Source of the DNA: JAJTFW01 sp046330075
Lineage (GTDB): Bacteria; Bacteroidota; Bacteroidia; AKYH767-A; OLB10
Direction: 5' to 3'
Assembly: GCA_046330075.1 (NCBI GenBank)
Contig: JAXLTL010000001.1
Span: forward strand, 868,001-932,000
DNA: 64,000 nt
Every line of letters starts with the position of its first letter. The first letter of the stretch is position 1. This document shows positions 22,207-30,768 of this stretch, in pieces. The notes below the pieces were generated by a model. The model was not told the DNA's origin and searched no databases. It worked only from the letters and a program-made list of their open reading frames with translations. The position numbers were made by a program, and so were the translations under genes.

Positions 22207-23022
22207 ATGAGGAAATTGACATACATCATTGCTATATTACTTTTTGGCCTGACCGGATGCCGTCATATTGAAGACGTAGCATACTTTCAGCCAAAGGACT
22301 CTACACGCTCAGAACGAAAAGTTGTGTATCCAAATTTTCAGGACCGGAACAAGGTTCTTCCTCCCAGTTACGAATACCAGATCCAGTCCAATGATATTCT
22401 CTCCATTTACGTGAGCAGCTTAAGTCCGGAAGCCAGCAGTTTTTTCAATGCCATTGCACCGATTGAACGTAACGAACAAACGACCAATGCATCCTATACA
22501 ACCAGAACCGACATCGGATACCTGGTAGATGGCTACGGGATGATCGAACTTCCGCTGGTGGGCAAAGTAAAAGTTGGCGGACTATCCACCAGTGCAGCGA
22601 AGGACACATTAACCAAACGACTCGAGAAATTTCTGCAATATCCTTCAGTCAGAATATACATCGAAAATTTCAGGGTCACTATTCTCGGCGAAGTATATCG
22701 TCCGGGTGTTTACACGGTTACCAATGAAAAGATTACGCTTCCTGAAGCGATTGGTCTGGCCGGCGACCTCAATATCTTTGCAAACAGAAAAGAGATAACA
22801 CTCATCCGAGAAGAAAACGGCGAGAAAAAATACATCACCATCGACATAACAAAACGCGACCTCTTCAATGCGCCCTACTACTATCTGCATTCCGGAGATA
22901 TCATCTATGTAGCACCGGTAAACGGAAAGATAGCACAAAGCGACAATGCTTACAGGGTAATTCCCATTGTAGTATCAACGCTGACACTTATTGCCGTACT
23001 GGCGACGCGTTTCTTTAACTGA
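22207..23022 (+). CDS. Polysaccharide export outer-membrane lipoprotein (Wza-like)
   Basis: 271 residues from ATG 22207; an in-frame GTG at 22201 overlaps the promoter box. Lipoprotein signal (MRKLTYIIAILLFGLTGC) with Cys18 as lipid site. The Poly_export domain begins YQIQSNDILSIYVSSLSPEA (about 57-76) and continues in VDGYGMIELPLVGKVKVGGL; a SLBB domain follows (VTILGEVYRPGVYTVTNEKI). A C-terminal helix (VIPIVVSTLTLIAVLATRFF) may cross the outer membrane. It forms the export channel with the downstream Wzc-like kinase. First gene of the locus, 17 bases before the kinase. Confidence 0.9.
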   Translation: MRKLTYIIAILLFGLTGCRHIEDVAYFQPKDSTRSERKVVYPNFQDRNKVLPPSYEYQIQSNDILSIYVSSLSPEASSFFNAIAPIERNEQTTNASYTTRTDIGYLVDGYGMIELPLVGKVKVGGLSTSAAKDTLTKRLEKFLQYPSVRIYIENFRVTILGEVYRPGVYTVTNEKITLPEAIGLAGDLNIFANRKEITLIREENGEKKYITIDITKRDLFNAPYYYLHSGDIIYVAPVNGKIAQSDNAYRVIPIVVSTLTLIAVLATRFFN

Positions 23023-23039
23023 TCAAGGCACTAATTAAA

Positions 23040-25532
23040 ATGAGCGACCAACGTATTCCACCACAAAGTCAATATCCTGACCAGCAGCAGGCCATCGGCG
23101 GAGGAGAATCGAATAATCAGACCAATCTGAAATTTCTTTTCAACAAATTCTTCGTACGTCACTGGTATCTTTACGTATATACTCTCACGTTAGGATTTAT
23201 TACCGCCTACTTTTACAACTGGTACTCCACTCCTATTTATTATACCAGCTGTACTGTACTGATCAAAGACGACAAGCAGCGCTACAATCAGAACGACCTG
23301 CTGGCGCAGCTCAATGAATTCAATACGGAGGGCGGAATTGAAAATGAAATCGGTATAATCCGCTCACGCCAACTTATCCTGAAGACGCTTCAATCACTCG
23401 GCTATGACAAGGGCTATTTCCTCAAAGGGGAAATTAAAACCTCCGAGATGTACAAAGAGTCGCCGGTTAAACTGATGGAAGATACGCTTTACCCGATCTC
23501 CCAAAGCACAGCTCTGAATCTCGAAATCATTGATAACCGCAAGTTCAAAATCAGTTACAATCACCCTAGCGGCTACCAGATCGGATATTATCTCTTTGGC
23601 AAACGGATTCATACAAAAATCGGGACATTCAAAATTGAAAAAACCGAAAAATTCAAAGATGAGTCCTATCTGAAAAAGAACTTCGATAAGCGGAACATCA
23701 TTATCCGTTTTTACTCCATCGAAAACATGACCGATAATTACCAGACAGCGCTGAAGGTTGACAAGGTAAGTAAGGCCTCAACGATGTTACAGGCTTCCAT
23801 TCAGGGACCGGTTCCGGCCAAGAACGAAGACTTCCTCAATCAGCTGTTTGAATTCTATATCGCCAAAGGCATTGAGGTCAAAAATGAGTACGCTGTTAAT
23901 ACCCTCCAGTTCATTGACGAACAGGTAAACCTTCTCACGGAAGACATCGAAATCAATGAAGCCAGTGTAGAACAGTTCCGGGTTAAGAGAGGCATTACTG
24001 ACCTTGATGTAGAGGCCACTTCCTATCTCGAAAGTGTAAAACAATTTGATGCAAAAATTTCCGAGCTCCAGGTACAGATTTCCTTCCTCGACTATCTCGA
24101 AGGCTATGTATCACAAGGAAAAGAGCTGAGTGGAAATATTTCACCCGGATCCGTATTGGTAAACGACCCCTTGTTAACCAACCTCATTCTCAAAATGAAT
24201 GAACTGGAAAACAAACGGAAATCTCAATTAAACCTGGCCAAGCAGGACAATCCCCTGCTGGTAGGATTAAACATTGAAATACAGAACACCAAATCAGCCC
24301 TGCTCGAAAACATAAAAAGTCTGCGAAACGGATTACGTTCATCGCTGAATGAAGCCAGTTCACAGAAGGGTCACGTTCAAGGTAAATTACGTTTACTGCC
24401 GGGAGCTCAGCGTGAATTACAAAGCATGCTTCGCGGATCAAACATCAAGGAAACACTTTATTCCTATTTACTTCAGAAACGTGCAGAAACCGCCATATTA
24501 CTGGCAGCCACAACCGCGGACAATCGTATTGTTGATACGCCCCGCACCTATTACAAACCATTAAAACCGGTAAAAAGTCTGAGTTACTCCATCGCCATGA
24601 TACTTGGACTTGTTATTCCCGGCATCCTGATTTATTCACGCGATCTGCTGAATGACAAACTCAACGATCGCTATGATCTGGAACGATATTCAAGCATTCC
24701 TGTACTGGGCATGATCGGACTCAGCGCCTCCAAGTCGAGTCTGGTGGTAACTGAAAAACCCAATTCACATATTTCTGAAGCATTCCGCTCCATCCGTACC
24801 AACCTGCAATACTTCACACCAAACAAAGAGCAAAATGTTATCATGATCACTTCCTCCATCAGTTCGGAGGGGAAAAGTTTCTGCTCTATCAATCTTGCGG
24901 TGATGATGGCGATGTCAGGCCGGAAAACCATTCTGGTAGGATGTGACCTGCGTAAACCTAAGATAACGGTAGGGTTTGACTTCACGAGTGAAATCGGACT
25001 GAGTAACTATCTCATTGGTATTGCAGATGAGAAATCCATCATTCAGAATTCCGGCAGCATTCCGAATCTTGACATTATCCTGTCAGGACCCAAACCACCC
25101 AACCCATCGGAGCTGATCATTTCTCCAAAGATGGACGCGCTGTTTGCCTACTTACGTGAGCATTACGACAATATCATTCTTGACACTCCACCGATAGGAC
25201 TGATCACGGATGCGATGGTACTGTCGAAATACGCTGATGTCAATATCTATGTAGTACGTCAGGGAATCACCCGCCGCCACCATCTCAATTTTGTAAACAA
25301 GCTTTACAAAGAAGGTAAAATCCGGAATGTTTGCATCATCATGAATGCCCTGAAGGTGAATAACAGAAGCTATGGATACGGGTACGAATATTCTTACGGC
25401 TATGGGTATGGTTATGGGTATGGCTATGGCTATTACGAAGAAGATGCACCGAAGGGTGGTTTTGGATCTGCACTGAAATCCGTTTTCTCGAAAAAGAAAC
25501 GCCGCAGTTCCAGCTCTGAAAAGAAAGCCTAA
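23040..25532 (+). CDS. Polysaccharide co-polymerase/tyrosine autokinase (Wzc-like)
   Basis: 830 residues. First helix about 41-58, periplasmic Wzz-type region with coiled coils (about 60-510), second helix about 513-533, then a cytoplasmic BY-kinase: Walker A TSSISSEGKSFCSINLA (about 600), Walker A' ILVGCDLRKPK, Walker B IILDTPPIG (about 713). The C-terminus is a Tyr cluster of GY repeats (about 775-800), the autophosphorylation tail, followed by a basic end. It controls chain length and couples polymerisation to export through the adjacent lipoprotein. Fused kinase and Wzz domains are typical of Bacteroidota. Confidence 0.92.
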   Translation: MSDQRIPPQSQYPDQQQAIGGGESNNQTNLKFLFNKFFVRHWYLYVYTLTLGFITAYFYNWYSTPIYYTSCTVLIKDDKQRYNQNDLLAQLNEFNTEGGIENEIGIIRSRQLILKTLQSLGYDKGYFLKGEIKTSEMYKESPVKLMEDTLYPISQSTALNLEIIDNRKFKISYNHPSGYQIGYYLFGKRIHTKIGTFKIEKTEKFKDESYLKKNFDKRNIIIRFYSIENMTDNYQTALKVDKVSKASTMLQASIQGPVPAKNEDFLNQLFEFYIAKGIEVKNEYAVNTLQFIDEQVNLLTEDIEINEASVEQFRVKRGITDLDVEATSYLESVKQFDAKISELQVQISFLDYLEGYVSQGKELSGNISPGSVLVNDPLLTNLILKMNELENKRKSQLNLAKQDNPLLVGLNIEIQNTKSALLENIKSLRNGLRSSLNEASSQKGHVQGKLRLLPGAQRELQSMLRGSNIKETLYSYLLQKRAETAILLAATTADNRIVDTPRTYYKPLKPVKSLSYSIAMILGLVIPGILIYSRDLLNDKLNDRYDLERYSSIPVLGMIGLSASKSSLVVTEKPNSHISEAFRSIRTNLQYFTPNKEQNVIMITSSISSEGKSFCSINLAVMMAMSGRKTILVGCDLRKPKITVGFDFTSEIGLSNYLIGIADEKSIIQNSGSIPNLDIILSGPKPPNPSELIISPKMDALFAYLREHYDNIILDTPPIGLITDAMVLSKYADVNIYVVRQGITRRHHLNFVNKLYKEGKIRNVCIIMNALKVNNRSYGYGYEYSYGYGYGYGYGYGYYEEDAPKGGFGSALKSVFSKKKRRSSSSEKKA

Positions 25533-25543
25533 CAAGAAGTACC

Positions 25544-26881
25544 TTGAAAGGGATTGCGCGAAAAACGGTACATTCGATAAAGTCGAAATTCGACCACGAA
25601 TCAAAGACACTGTTCAAAAACAGCAGTTGGGTTTTTTCCGCAAATCTTGTCGGCAGTATTCTGGGATTTCTCCGGTCGATTCTTATTGCCCGCCTGCTTG
25701 GCGTTGAATTACTGGGTACCTATACTGTCTCTATCGCTTTTGTGCTGACCACCCAGGAATTTATGCGCCTGAATGTCAGTATGGGGTTAATACGCTATGG
25801 AGCACGTTACCTTCAGGAAAAAAGTCATGAAAAACTGATTGCCGTCGTAAAATACAGTCTGCTGCTGAGTGTTTTGTCGGCCCTTGCCTCCATCCTGCTG
25901 CTCATCCTGCTTACGCTCCTGTTTTATAACACTTTTATTCCTATGGAAGGACTGGGTGTTTATGTAATCCTGTTTGCCATCGCCAACAGTCTGAGTTTTG
26001 TAGATGCCATCAGCAAAGCCATCCTGAAACTCTTTTACAAATTCAAAACAAATTCGATGATCCAGATGATCATGGACACGATCGAATTCACGCTGGTAGC
26101 CCTCACTTTGTTTTATTTCCGCGGAGATTTGTCAAAGTTCATGACTGCTGTGATAATTACAAGAATTGTCAACAGTCTGGTTTGTAATTATGCTGCATGG
26201 AACGAGCTTAGGCCAGAGATCAGCCCCTGGTGGAATAAAGGTCATATCCCACTGATGCGAAGTGATAGGAAAGAGTTCCTTCAGTTTATTTTCGGCAATT
26301 CCATCAGCAGCTCCATCAAGGTATTGATGAATCAGGGAGATATCATACTTCTCGGGCAGATTTCAGGGGTTCGTGCAGTTGGATTATACGCTAACGCTAA
26401 AAAACTGGCTTATTCGGTACTTACCATCACTGACCCCTTGGTGAACGCTATTTTTCCGCAATTTTCGGTGCTGGTCGCCAAGAAAGAATACCATAAAGTT
26501 AAAACCATGCTCCGAAAGCTCAGTCTCCTGACTTTAGGTCCTGCCTTCCTCTTTATGGTAATCACTTATTTTTTCCGTGAAGAGATCATTACTGCCTTGT
26601 ACGGCAAAGAATATGCAGATGCCGGCATGCCGTTTTTCTATTTAATGATCACCGGTATTCAGGCTTCCGTATTTTTCTGGGCCTTACCCTTGATTCAAAG
26701 CCTGGGCTTAACACGGTTACGCCTAAGCTCTTACATTGCCGGAGTAATCCTTGGCGGAATTGTTGCCTGGTGGCTAAGTCCGATTATGGGTCCGACCGGC
26801 ACAGCCATTGGCGTACTGATAGCCAATGTATTCATCAATATCCTATTTATCAGGGCAGGCATAAAAGGACTCAACGTATAG
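25544..26881 (+). CDS. Polysaccharide flippase (Wzx/MATE-like)
   Basis: 445 residues with about 12-14 hydrophobic segments. It begins KNSSWVFSANLVGSILGFLR followed by SILIARLLGVELLGTYTVSI, the classic start of PST/MVF-family oligosaccharide flippases, and has the LPLIQSLGLTRLRLSSYIAG region near the end. It moves undecaprenyl-linked repeat units across the inner membrane. The start is TTG at 25544, 11 bases after the kinase stop; no upstream ATG is possible without overlapping it deeply. Confidence 0.85.
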   Translation: MKGIARKTVHSIKSKFDHESKTLFKNSSWVFSANLVGSILGFLRSILIARLLGVELLGTYTVSIAFVLTTQEFMRLNVSMGLIRYGARYLQEKSHEKLIAVVKYSLLLSVLSALASILLLILLTLLFYNTFIPMEGLGVYVILFAIANSLSFVDAISKAILKLFYKFKTNSMIQMIMDTIEFTLVALTLFYFRGDLSKFMTAVIITRIVNSLVCNYAAWNELRPEISPWWNKGHIPLMRSDRKEFLQFIFGNSISSSIKVLMNQGDIILLGQISGVRAVGLYANAKKLAYSVLTITDPLVNAIFPQFSVLVAKKEYHKVKTMLRKLSLLTLGPAFLFMVITYFFREEIITALYGKEYADAGMPFFYLMITGIQASVFFWALPLIQSLGLTRLRLSSYIAGVILGGIVAWWLSPIMGPTGTAIGVLIANVFINILFIRAGIKGLNV

Positions 26882-26981
26882 CAGCAGCTTATCTTTAATC
26901 TCTTATTTTAGCACCTGTGCCGGAACCGGCAGCCAGCTGTATCGTATACATGCTTACCGGTTTAGAGCCGGAAAACAACAT

Positions 26982-27734
26982 ATGTCATCATCTGAAATCT
27001 TTGAAGCCAGTTCAAAATCCATCGCGCTGAAATATCCGCTTTCGGCTTTGCAGTTCTACATGGGAAGAAAAGAACCCATGCAACGGGCGGTCATTAAAAA
27101 CGCTGCACGTCATCTTTGGGGACCACAGACTGAATTGGCCCAATGGGATCAGGCATTGGATGAAATAGAAAAAGGCGAACTCATCGCCCCTGTAAAGAAC
27201 ACCTCCAACATTCCTGTAGGAAATTCACTGGGTAATACATTCGGAAAATGGATGTATTGCTGTATCCGGGTATTCAAACCATCCACTATGATTGAAACAG
27301 GTGTTGCGCATGGCTCCAGTTCATGGATAATTTTAAATGCAATGCACAAGAATCAGCAAGGCCAGCTGATTTCTATCGATCTTCCCAACAATGATACCAA
27401 CAGCGCATATAATTTCGGAAACACAACACCTCCCACAGGGTGGAGAGTTCCCGATGCTTTGCGCAAACGCTGGAGTCTTCGCCTGGGCGATGCCCGCACT
27501 CTTCTTCCTGAAGCACTAAAGGAATTTGGACAGCTGGACTTTTTCTTTCATGACAGCGACCATAGTTATGCGCATATGAAGTTTGAATTCGAGACCATTC
27601 TACCCTTCCTTACCAAAACCGGTCTCCTGCTTAGTGACGATGTGCACAAAAACAGTGCTTTCAAAGAAATTGTAGCGCAGCGTCATCTCAAAGCCCTTCA
27701 GTTTAACAAAGGAGGCTGTGCGATTCAGTCCTGA
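26982..27734 (+). CDS. Class I SAM-dependent methyltransferase (Methyltransf_24-like)
   Basis: 250 residues. SAM-binding motif I MIETGVAHGSSSWIIL (about 104-119), acidic end of strand 2 in GQLISIDLPNND, LRLGDARTLLPEAL, and FFFHDSDHSYAHMKFEFE, the metal-dependent O-methyltransferase-like pattern also seen in CmcI relatives. Probably methylates a sugar hydroxyl of the polysaccharide; acceptor unknown. The preceding 100-base gap holds GTGCCGG/CCGGCA inverted repeats and TATCTTTA near 26890, so an internal promoter is possible. Confidence 0.8.
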   Translation: MSSSEIFEASSKSIALKYPLSALQFYMGRKEPMQRAVIKNAARHLWGPQTELAQWDQALDEIEKGELIAPVKNTSNIPVGNSLGNTFGKWMYCCIRVFKPSTMIETGVAHGSSSWIILNAMHKNQQGQLISIDLPNNDTNSAYNFGNTTPPTGWRVPDALRKRWSLRLGDARTLLPEALKEFGQLDFFFHDSDHSYAHMKFEFETILPFLTKTGLLLSDDVHKNSAFKEIVAQRHLKALQFNKGGCAIQS

Positions 27735-27737
27735 TAC

Positions 27738-28928
27738 ATGGAAAGGCCTGTTATTGTTTATTTAAGTCCATTTGATTTGCTGAGGCCGCGAACCAATCAG
27801 GTCAGTGACGTACGCTTTTCAGAAGGTTTCTCACAGGAAGGATGCGAAGTACACATCATTGCCCCCTATGTTCAGCGTCCCGACAACATCGACAAACATG
27901 CCATCGCCAGTGTATATGGACTGGAAAGACCACCGTACTTTCACTATCTGCCCGTTACCTTTAAGAAAGACATCAAAGGCCATTTCAACGCCGCGCTCAT
28001 CGCGCTGCTTGACACACTGAAAATCCTCAGTATCCGCCGCAAATTTGCAGCCGGAAAAAAAATGGTGATAATTTCACGTCACAGTGCCTTGTTACTGCCG
28101 CTTTCCATATTGAAGTTCCTCCTTCCCTTTCTCTTTCGCAAAACATTTATCATTCACTGGTCACATGATCTCAAAACCAAATGGAGCGACCGGATGGTAT
28201 ACAGTAATTCCGCTGCATTGTTTTTCACCAATTCATCCATTCGCGACAGCTTACTGAAAACAATCAGTTTTCCTGCCGGAAAAACGGCCATCACGTTAAA
28301 TCCCATCACAGAAAAGCAGGCTACGGAACAACTCCGGAAAGAAGATGCCAGAAAAGAAGCCGGATTGACAGACATTAAAACGCCACTGGTAGTGTACACA
28401 GGCAAACTGGGATTAAAATACCAGCAGGAAATTATTCACATTCTTGAAGCTGCCGCCGAATGCACCGAGGCGACGTTTCTGCTGACAGGAGGAAGTCCCA
28501 ACGTAGTTGCATTCTGGCAACAGTTCTGTACCGACCGCAACATCAGCAATGTACGTTTCACGGGCTATCTCACTAACTACACGGACATCCGTTACTACCA
28601 GTACAGTGCCGACATTCTCATCACCTACTATACCCGGCAGGGTCACGATCCCCGATACAACCTCCCCAATAAAATCTGCGAGTACATGTTAACGGGAAAT
28701 GTCATTATCAGCCCCGACTATCCCGCCAGCGCCGATTTACTCCATCAGAACAATTGCCTTTTCTGCACACCTGAATCAAGTCAGGAACTTGCAAAAGTCA
28801 TTCGCTATGCCATTGCACATCCCGAAATTTGCCACGAAAAAGCAGCTGTTGCCGCCAGGGAAGTACGTGAAATAACCTTTCGAAAGCAGGCCAACCGTTT
28901 GCTCGCATTTATTCAGGACCTGCTATGA
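27738..28928 (+). CDS. Glycosyltransferase, GT4-like (GT-B fold)
   Basis: 396 residues. An N-terminal Rossmann-like half begins PVIVYLSPFDLLRPRTNQVS. The C-terminal half has the donor-binding pattern VVYTGKLGLKYQQEI (about 214), TGGSPNVVAF, and LPNKICEYMLTGNVIISPDY (about 313), similar to GT4 enzymes. Likely adds one sugar to the lipid-linked unit; donor and linkage unknown. Overlaps the next gene by four bases (ATGA). Confidence 0.82.
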   Translation: MERPVIVYLSPFDLLRPRTNQVSDVRFSEGFSQEGCEVHIIAPYVQRPDNIDKHAIASVYGLERPPYFHYLPVTFKKDIKGHFNAALIALLDTLKILSIRRKFAAGKKMVIISRHSALLLPLSILKFLLPFLFRKTFIIHWSHDLKTKWSDRMVYSNSAALFFTNSSIRDSLLKTISFPAGKTAITLNPITEKQATEQLRKEDARKEAGLTDIKTPLVVYTGKLGLKYQQEIIHILEAAAECTEATFLLTGGSPNVVAFWQQFCTDRNISNVRFTGYLTNYTDIRYYQYSADILITYYTRQGHDPRYNLPNKICEYMLTGNVIISPDYPASADLLHQNNCLFCTPESSQELAKVIRYAIAHPEICHEKAAVAAREVREITFRKQANRLLAFIQDLL

Positions 28929-29887
28929 GCCAACTGCTGAAACGATATCTGGAACGACGTTACGTCGATCGCAACGACAAAGCGATCTCCACTTTTTTTC
29001 CGGGACTCGGGAGCTTTCTCAGAACAAGAAAAGTCTGGAACCGCCTGAAGAAAAAATCAAAATACAATCACCACGACGGAGAGGCAAAAACCATCACCAT
29101 CGAAAGCTATACCGGCAGAAATACAACAGCTGAGCGTATACGAAGTTTCTTGAAAGAATTCAAACACCCTGCAATTAAAGCAGCCATTGTTCAGGGCAGC
29201 ATTGCTACCGGTGAAGAAATCGCCTTCAGTGATTTTGACGGTATTCTGATTATCGATCAGGACGCCATCCAATCAAAGAGACTACTCAGGGAACTCCATA
29301 AAATTGTGCATGCTTCATCCCAATTCATGAAACGGCAGGATCTGCTGCAACATCATGGCTGGTCAATACTGTTTCAGCACGACTTAAAACGCTACCCCGA
29401 TGCCGAACTCCCGCTGGTTCTGCTCGAAAGAGGAAAATTACTATTCCCTGAAGGCTCCTACACCCTCTCAGCAGTAATAGACCCGACGCATCAGGATTAT
29501 AATACACTGTATGAAAACCTGTGTACCGGAATTCTACGAAGGCTTGAAAAACCATCCACCTTTACCAGTATCTATCACACGAAACTACTGATCAGCGAAT
29601 GTCTGTTGCTTCCTGCCGCTTTTCTGCAGTCACTGAATAATAAGCCGGTATGGAAGGCCGACGGCTTCTTAACCATAAAAACGTTACTTCCGCCAGAAGA
29701 GCTGCAACTCATTGATGAAATCAGTGAGATCAGAAATAACTGGCAGCGCTATTTTGACGGCAAGAGCAGAAAATCACCTGTACATGCAGAACTGGCTGAT
29801 ATCCTCAAGAAGAGACTCAGTCAAAGGATACGGAAACTCATTTCTTCCATGGATACTATTTTAGAAGCTCAGGATAAACGAAGCTGA
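28925..29887 (+). CDS. Nucleotidyltransferase-fold protein of unknown role in the polysaccharide locus
   Basis: 320 residues. The middle has the polymerase-beta-type motif: IVQGSIATGEEIAFSDFDGI with GS at 91-92 and DFD at 103-105, which bind the nucleotide and two metal ions. A helical C-terminal part follows. Similar to minimal nucleotidyltransferases. Substrate unknown: it might activate a sugar or an attached group, or adenylylate a protein. It overlaps the glycosyltransferase upstream by four bases and ends 19 bases inside the convergent sulfotransferase gene. Unusual gene type for a capsule locus; a second one occurs at 32176. Confidence 0.65.
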   Translation: MSQLLKRYLERRYVDRNDKAISTFFPGLGSFLRTRKVWNRLKKKSKYNHHDGEAKTITIESYTGRNTTAERIRSFLKEFKHPAIKAAIVQGSIATGEEIAFSDFDGILIIDQDAIQSKRLLRELHKIVHASSQFMKRQDLLQHHGWSILFQHDLKRYPDAELPLVLLERGKLLFPEGSYTLSAVIDPTHQDYNTLYENLCTGILRRLEKPSTFTSIYHTKLLISECLLLPAAFLQSLNNKPVWKADGFLTIKTLLPPEELQLIDEISEIRNNWQRYFDGKSRKSPVHAELADILKKRLSQRIRKLISSMDTILEAQDKRS

Positions 29888-30693
29888 TATCCAAGTTTTC
29901 CAATCCACTCACCTGCAATCGTATTGATCAGAGTATAATCCTCCGGCGAGAGCTTCTTATAAGAACTGCTATTCTTGTTTCCGATTTCCGATTTTACTTT
30001 ATGCACGGTAAACTCCTTTCCATCGATTTTTATTTCAAACGGTCGGATCTCCAAAAAGGAGGTAATCTGATGCAGGACTTTCTGGGGATCAGCCGTTAAA
30101 TCCTCATACGTCAAGACAAGCTTCTTTTGAATGAATGGCAAATCGTCAAAAATCTGCTGGTAAGATACTTTCCACTGCGTAATCGCATCTTCCAGCGAAT
30201 GTCCTTCTTTTCTGCGGATTCCCTCTGCCACGGCGTATGGGTCACGGACAAGAACAATGAACGCTGCAGGACTGAAATATTTCTGGAACCATCGGGTTCT
30301 GGCTGCATTCGCAATGGTCTTCTCCAGCAGTACAGGCCTCTTACGGTTATTGTAAAAATACGCCCACTCCTTTTTCAACTTACTGACATCGATGCCGGCA
30401 TGTGAGGATTCATCCAGACGAAATAATTCAGGCTTCAATGCCCATAATCTGCGCAGGCCAAAAGTGGCACCCCGGGGCAATTGATCTGTATAAAACTGAC
30501 CCTCATTCGGCATCGTCCCGATTTCCGGATGTAAACCCAGCAGCTGATTCAAGAGTGTTGTTCCCGAGTTGTAGCAACCAACAATAAAACACCACTGAGC
30601 CGGAGCAGGCTCCTTCATCCACCGCCAGGCAATCTTCCTGGTTCTAATACGAATCCAAAGATTCAGTTTGGTGAAGAATGATGATGTTGACAT
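29869..30693 (-). CDS. Sulfotransferase family protein
   Basis: 274 residues from ATG 30693 (MSTSSFFTKLNLW). A TTG at 30705 overlaps its promoter box and is not used. The 5'-phosphosulfate-binding loop is CFIVGCYNSGTTLLNQLLG (about 35-53), followed by HPEIGTMPNEG. The 3'-phosphate-binding region is FIVLVRDPYAVAEGIRRKEG (about 150). It should transfer sulfate from PAPS to a sugar hydroxyl, giving an acidic polysaccharide. It is the only minus-strand gene in the locus, with its own promoter. Confidence 0.8.
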   Translation of the reverse strand: MSTSSFFTKLNLWIRIRTRKIAWRWMKEPAPAQWCFIVGCYNSGTTLLNQLLGLHPEIGTMPNEGQFYTDQLPRGATFGLRRLWALKPELFRLDESSHAGIDVSKLKKEWAYFYNNRKRPVLLEKTIANAARTRWFQKYFSPAAFIVLVRDPYAVAEGIRRKEGHSLEDAITQWKVSYQQIFDDLPFIQKKLVLTYEDLTADPQKVLHQITSFLEIRPFEIKIDGKEFTVHKVKSEIGNKNSSSYKKLSPEDYTLINTIAGEWIGKLGYQLRLS

Positions 30694-30702
30694 AACTATG
30701 CT

Positions 30703-30710
30703 CAAAGATA
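30703..30710 (-). promoter_or_regulatory. -7 box of the sulfotransferase gene
   Basis: The minus strand reads TATCTTTG, exact consensus, nine bases upstream of the ATG at 30693, giving a nearly leaderless transcript. It forms a divergent pair with the plus-strand box at 30746-30753. Confidence 0.5.
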
Positions 30711-30745
30711 ATGTTCGGCGACTTATCCAATGTTGTTTGTTCGAT

Positions 30746-30753
30746 TAGATTTG
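30746..30753 (+). promoter_or_regulatory. -7 box of the 30769 gene
   Basis: TAGATTTG fits TAnnTTTG exactly, 15 bases upstream of the ATG at 30769. It lies inside the longer reading frame that starts at 30730 and so supports the internal start. Confidence 0.45.
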
Positions 30754-30768
30754 CATATCTGCGTAAGC

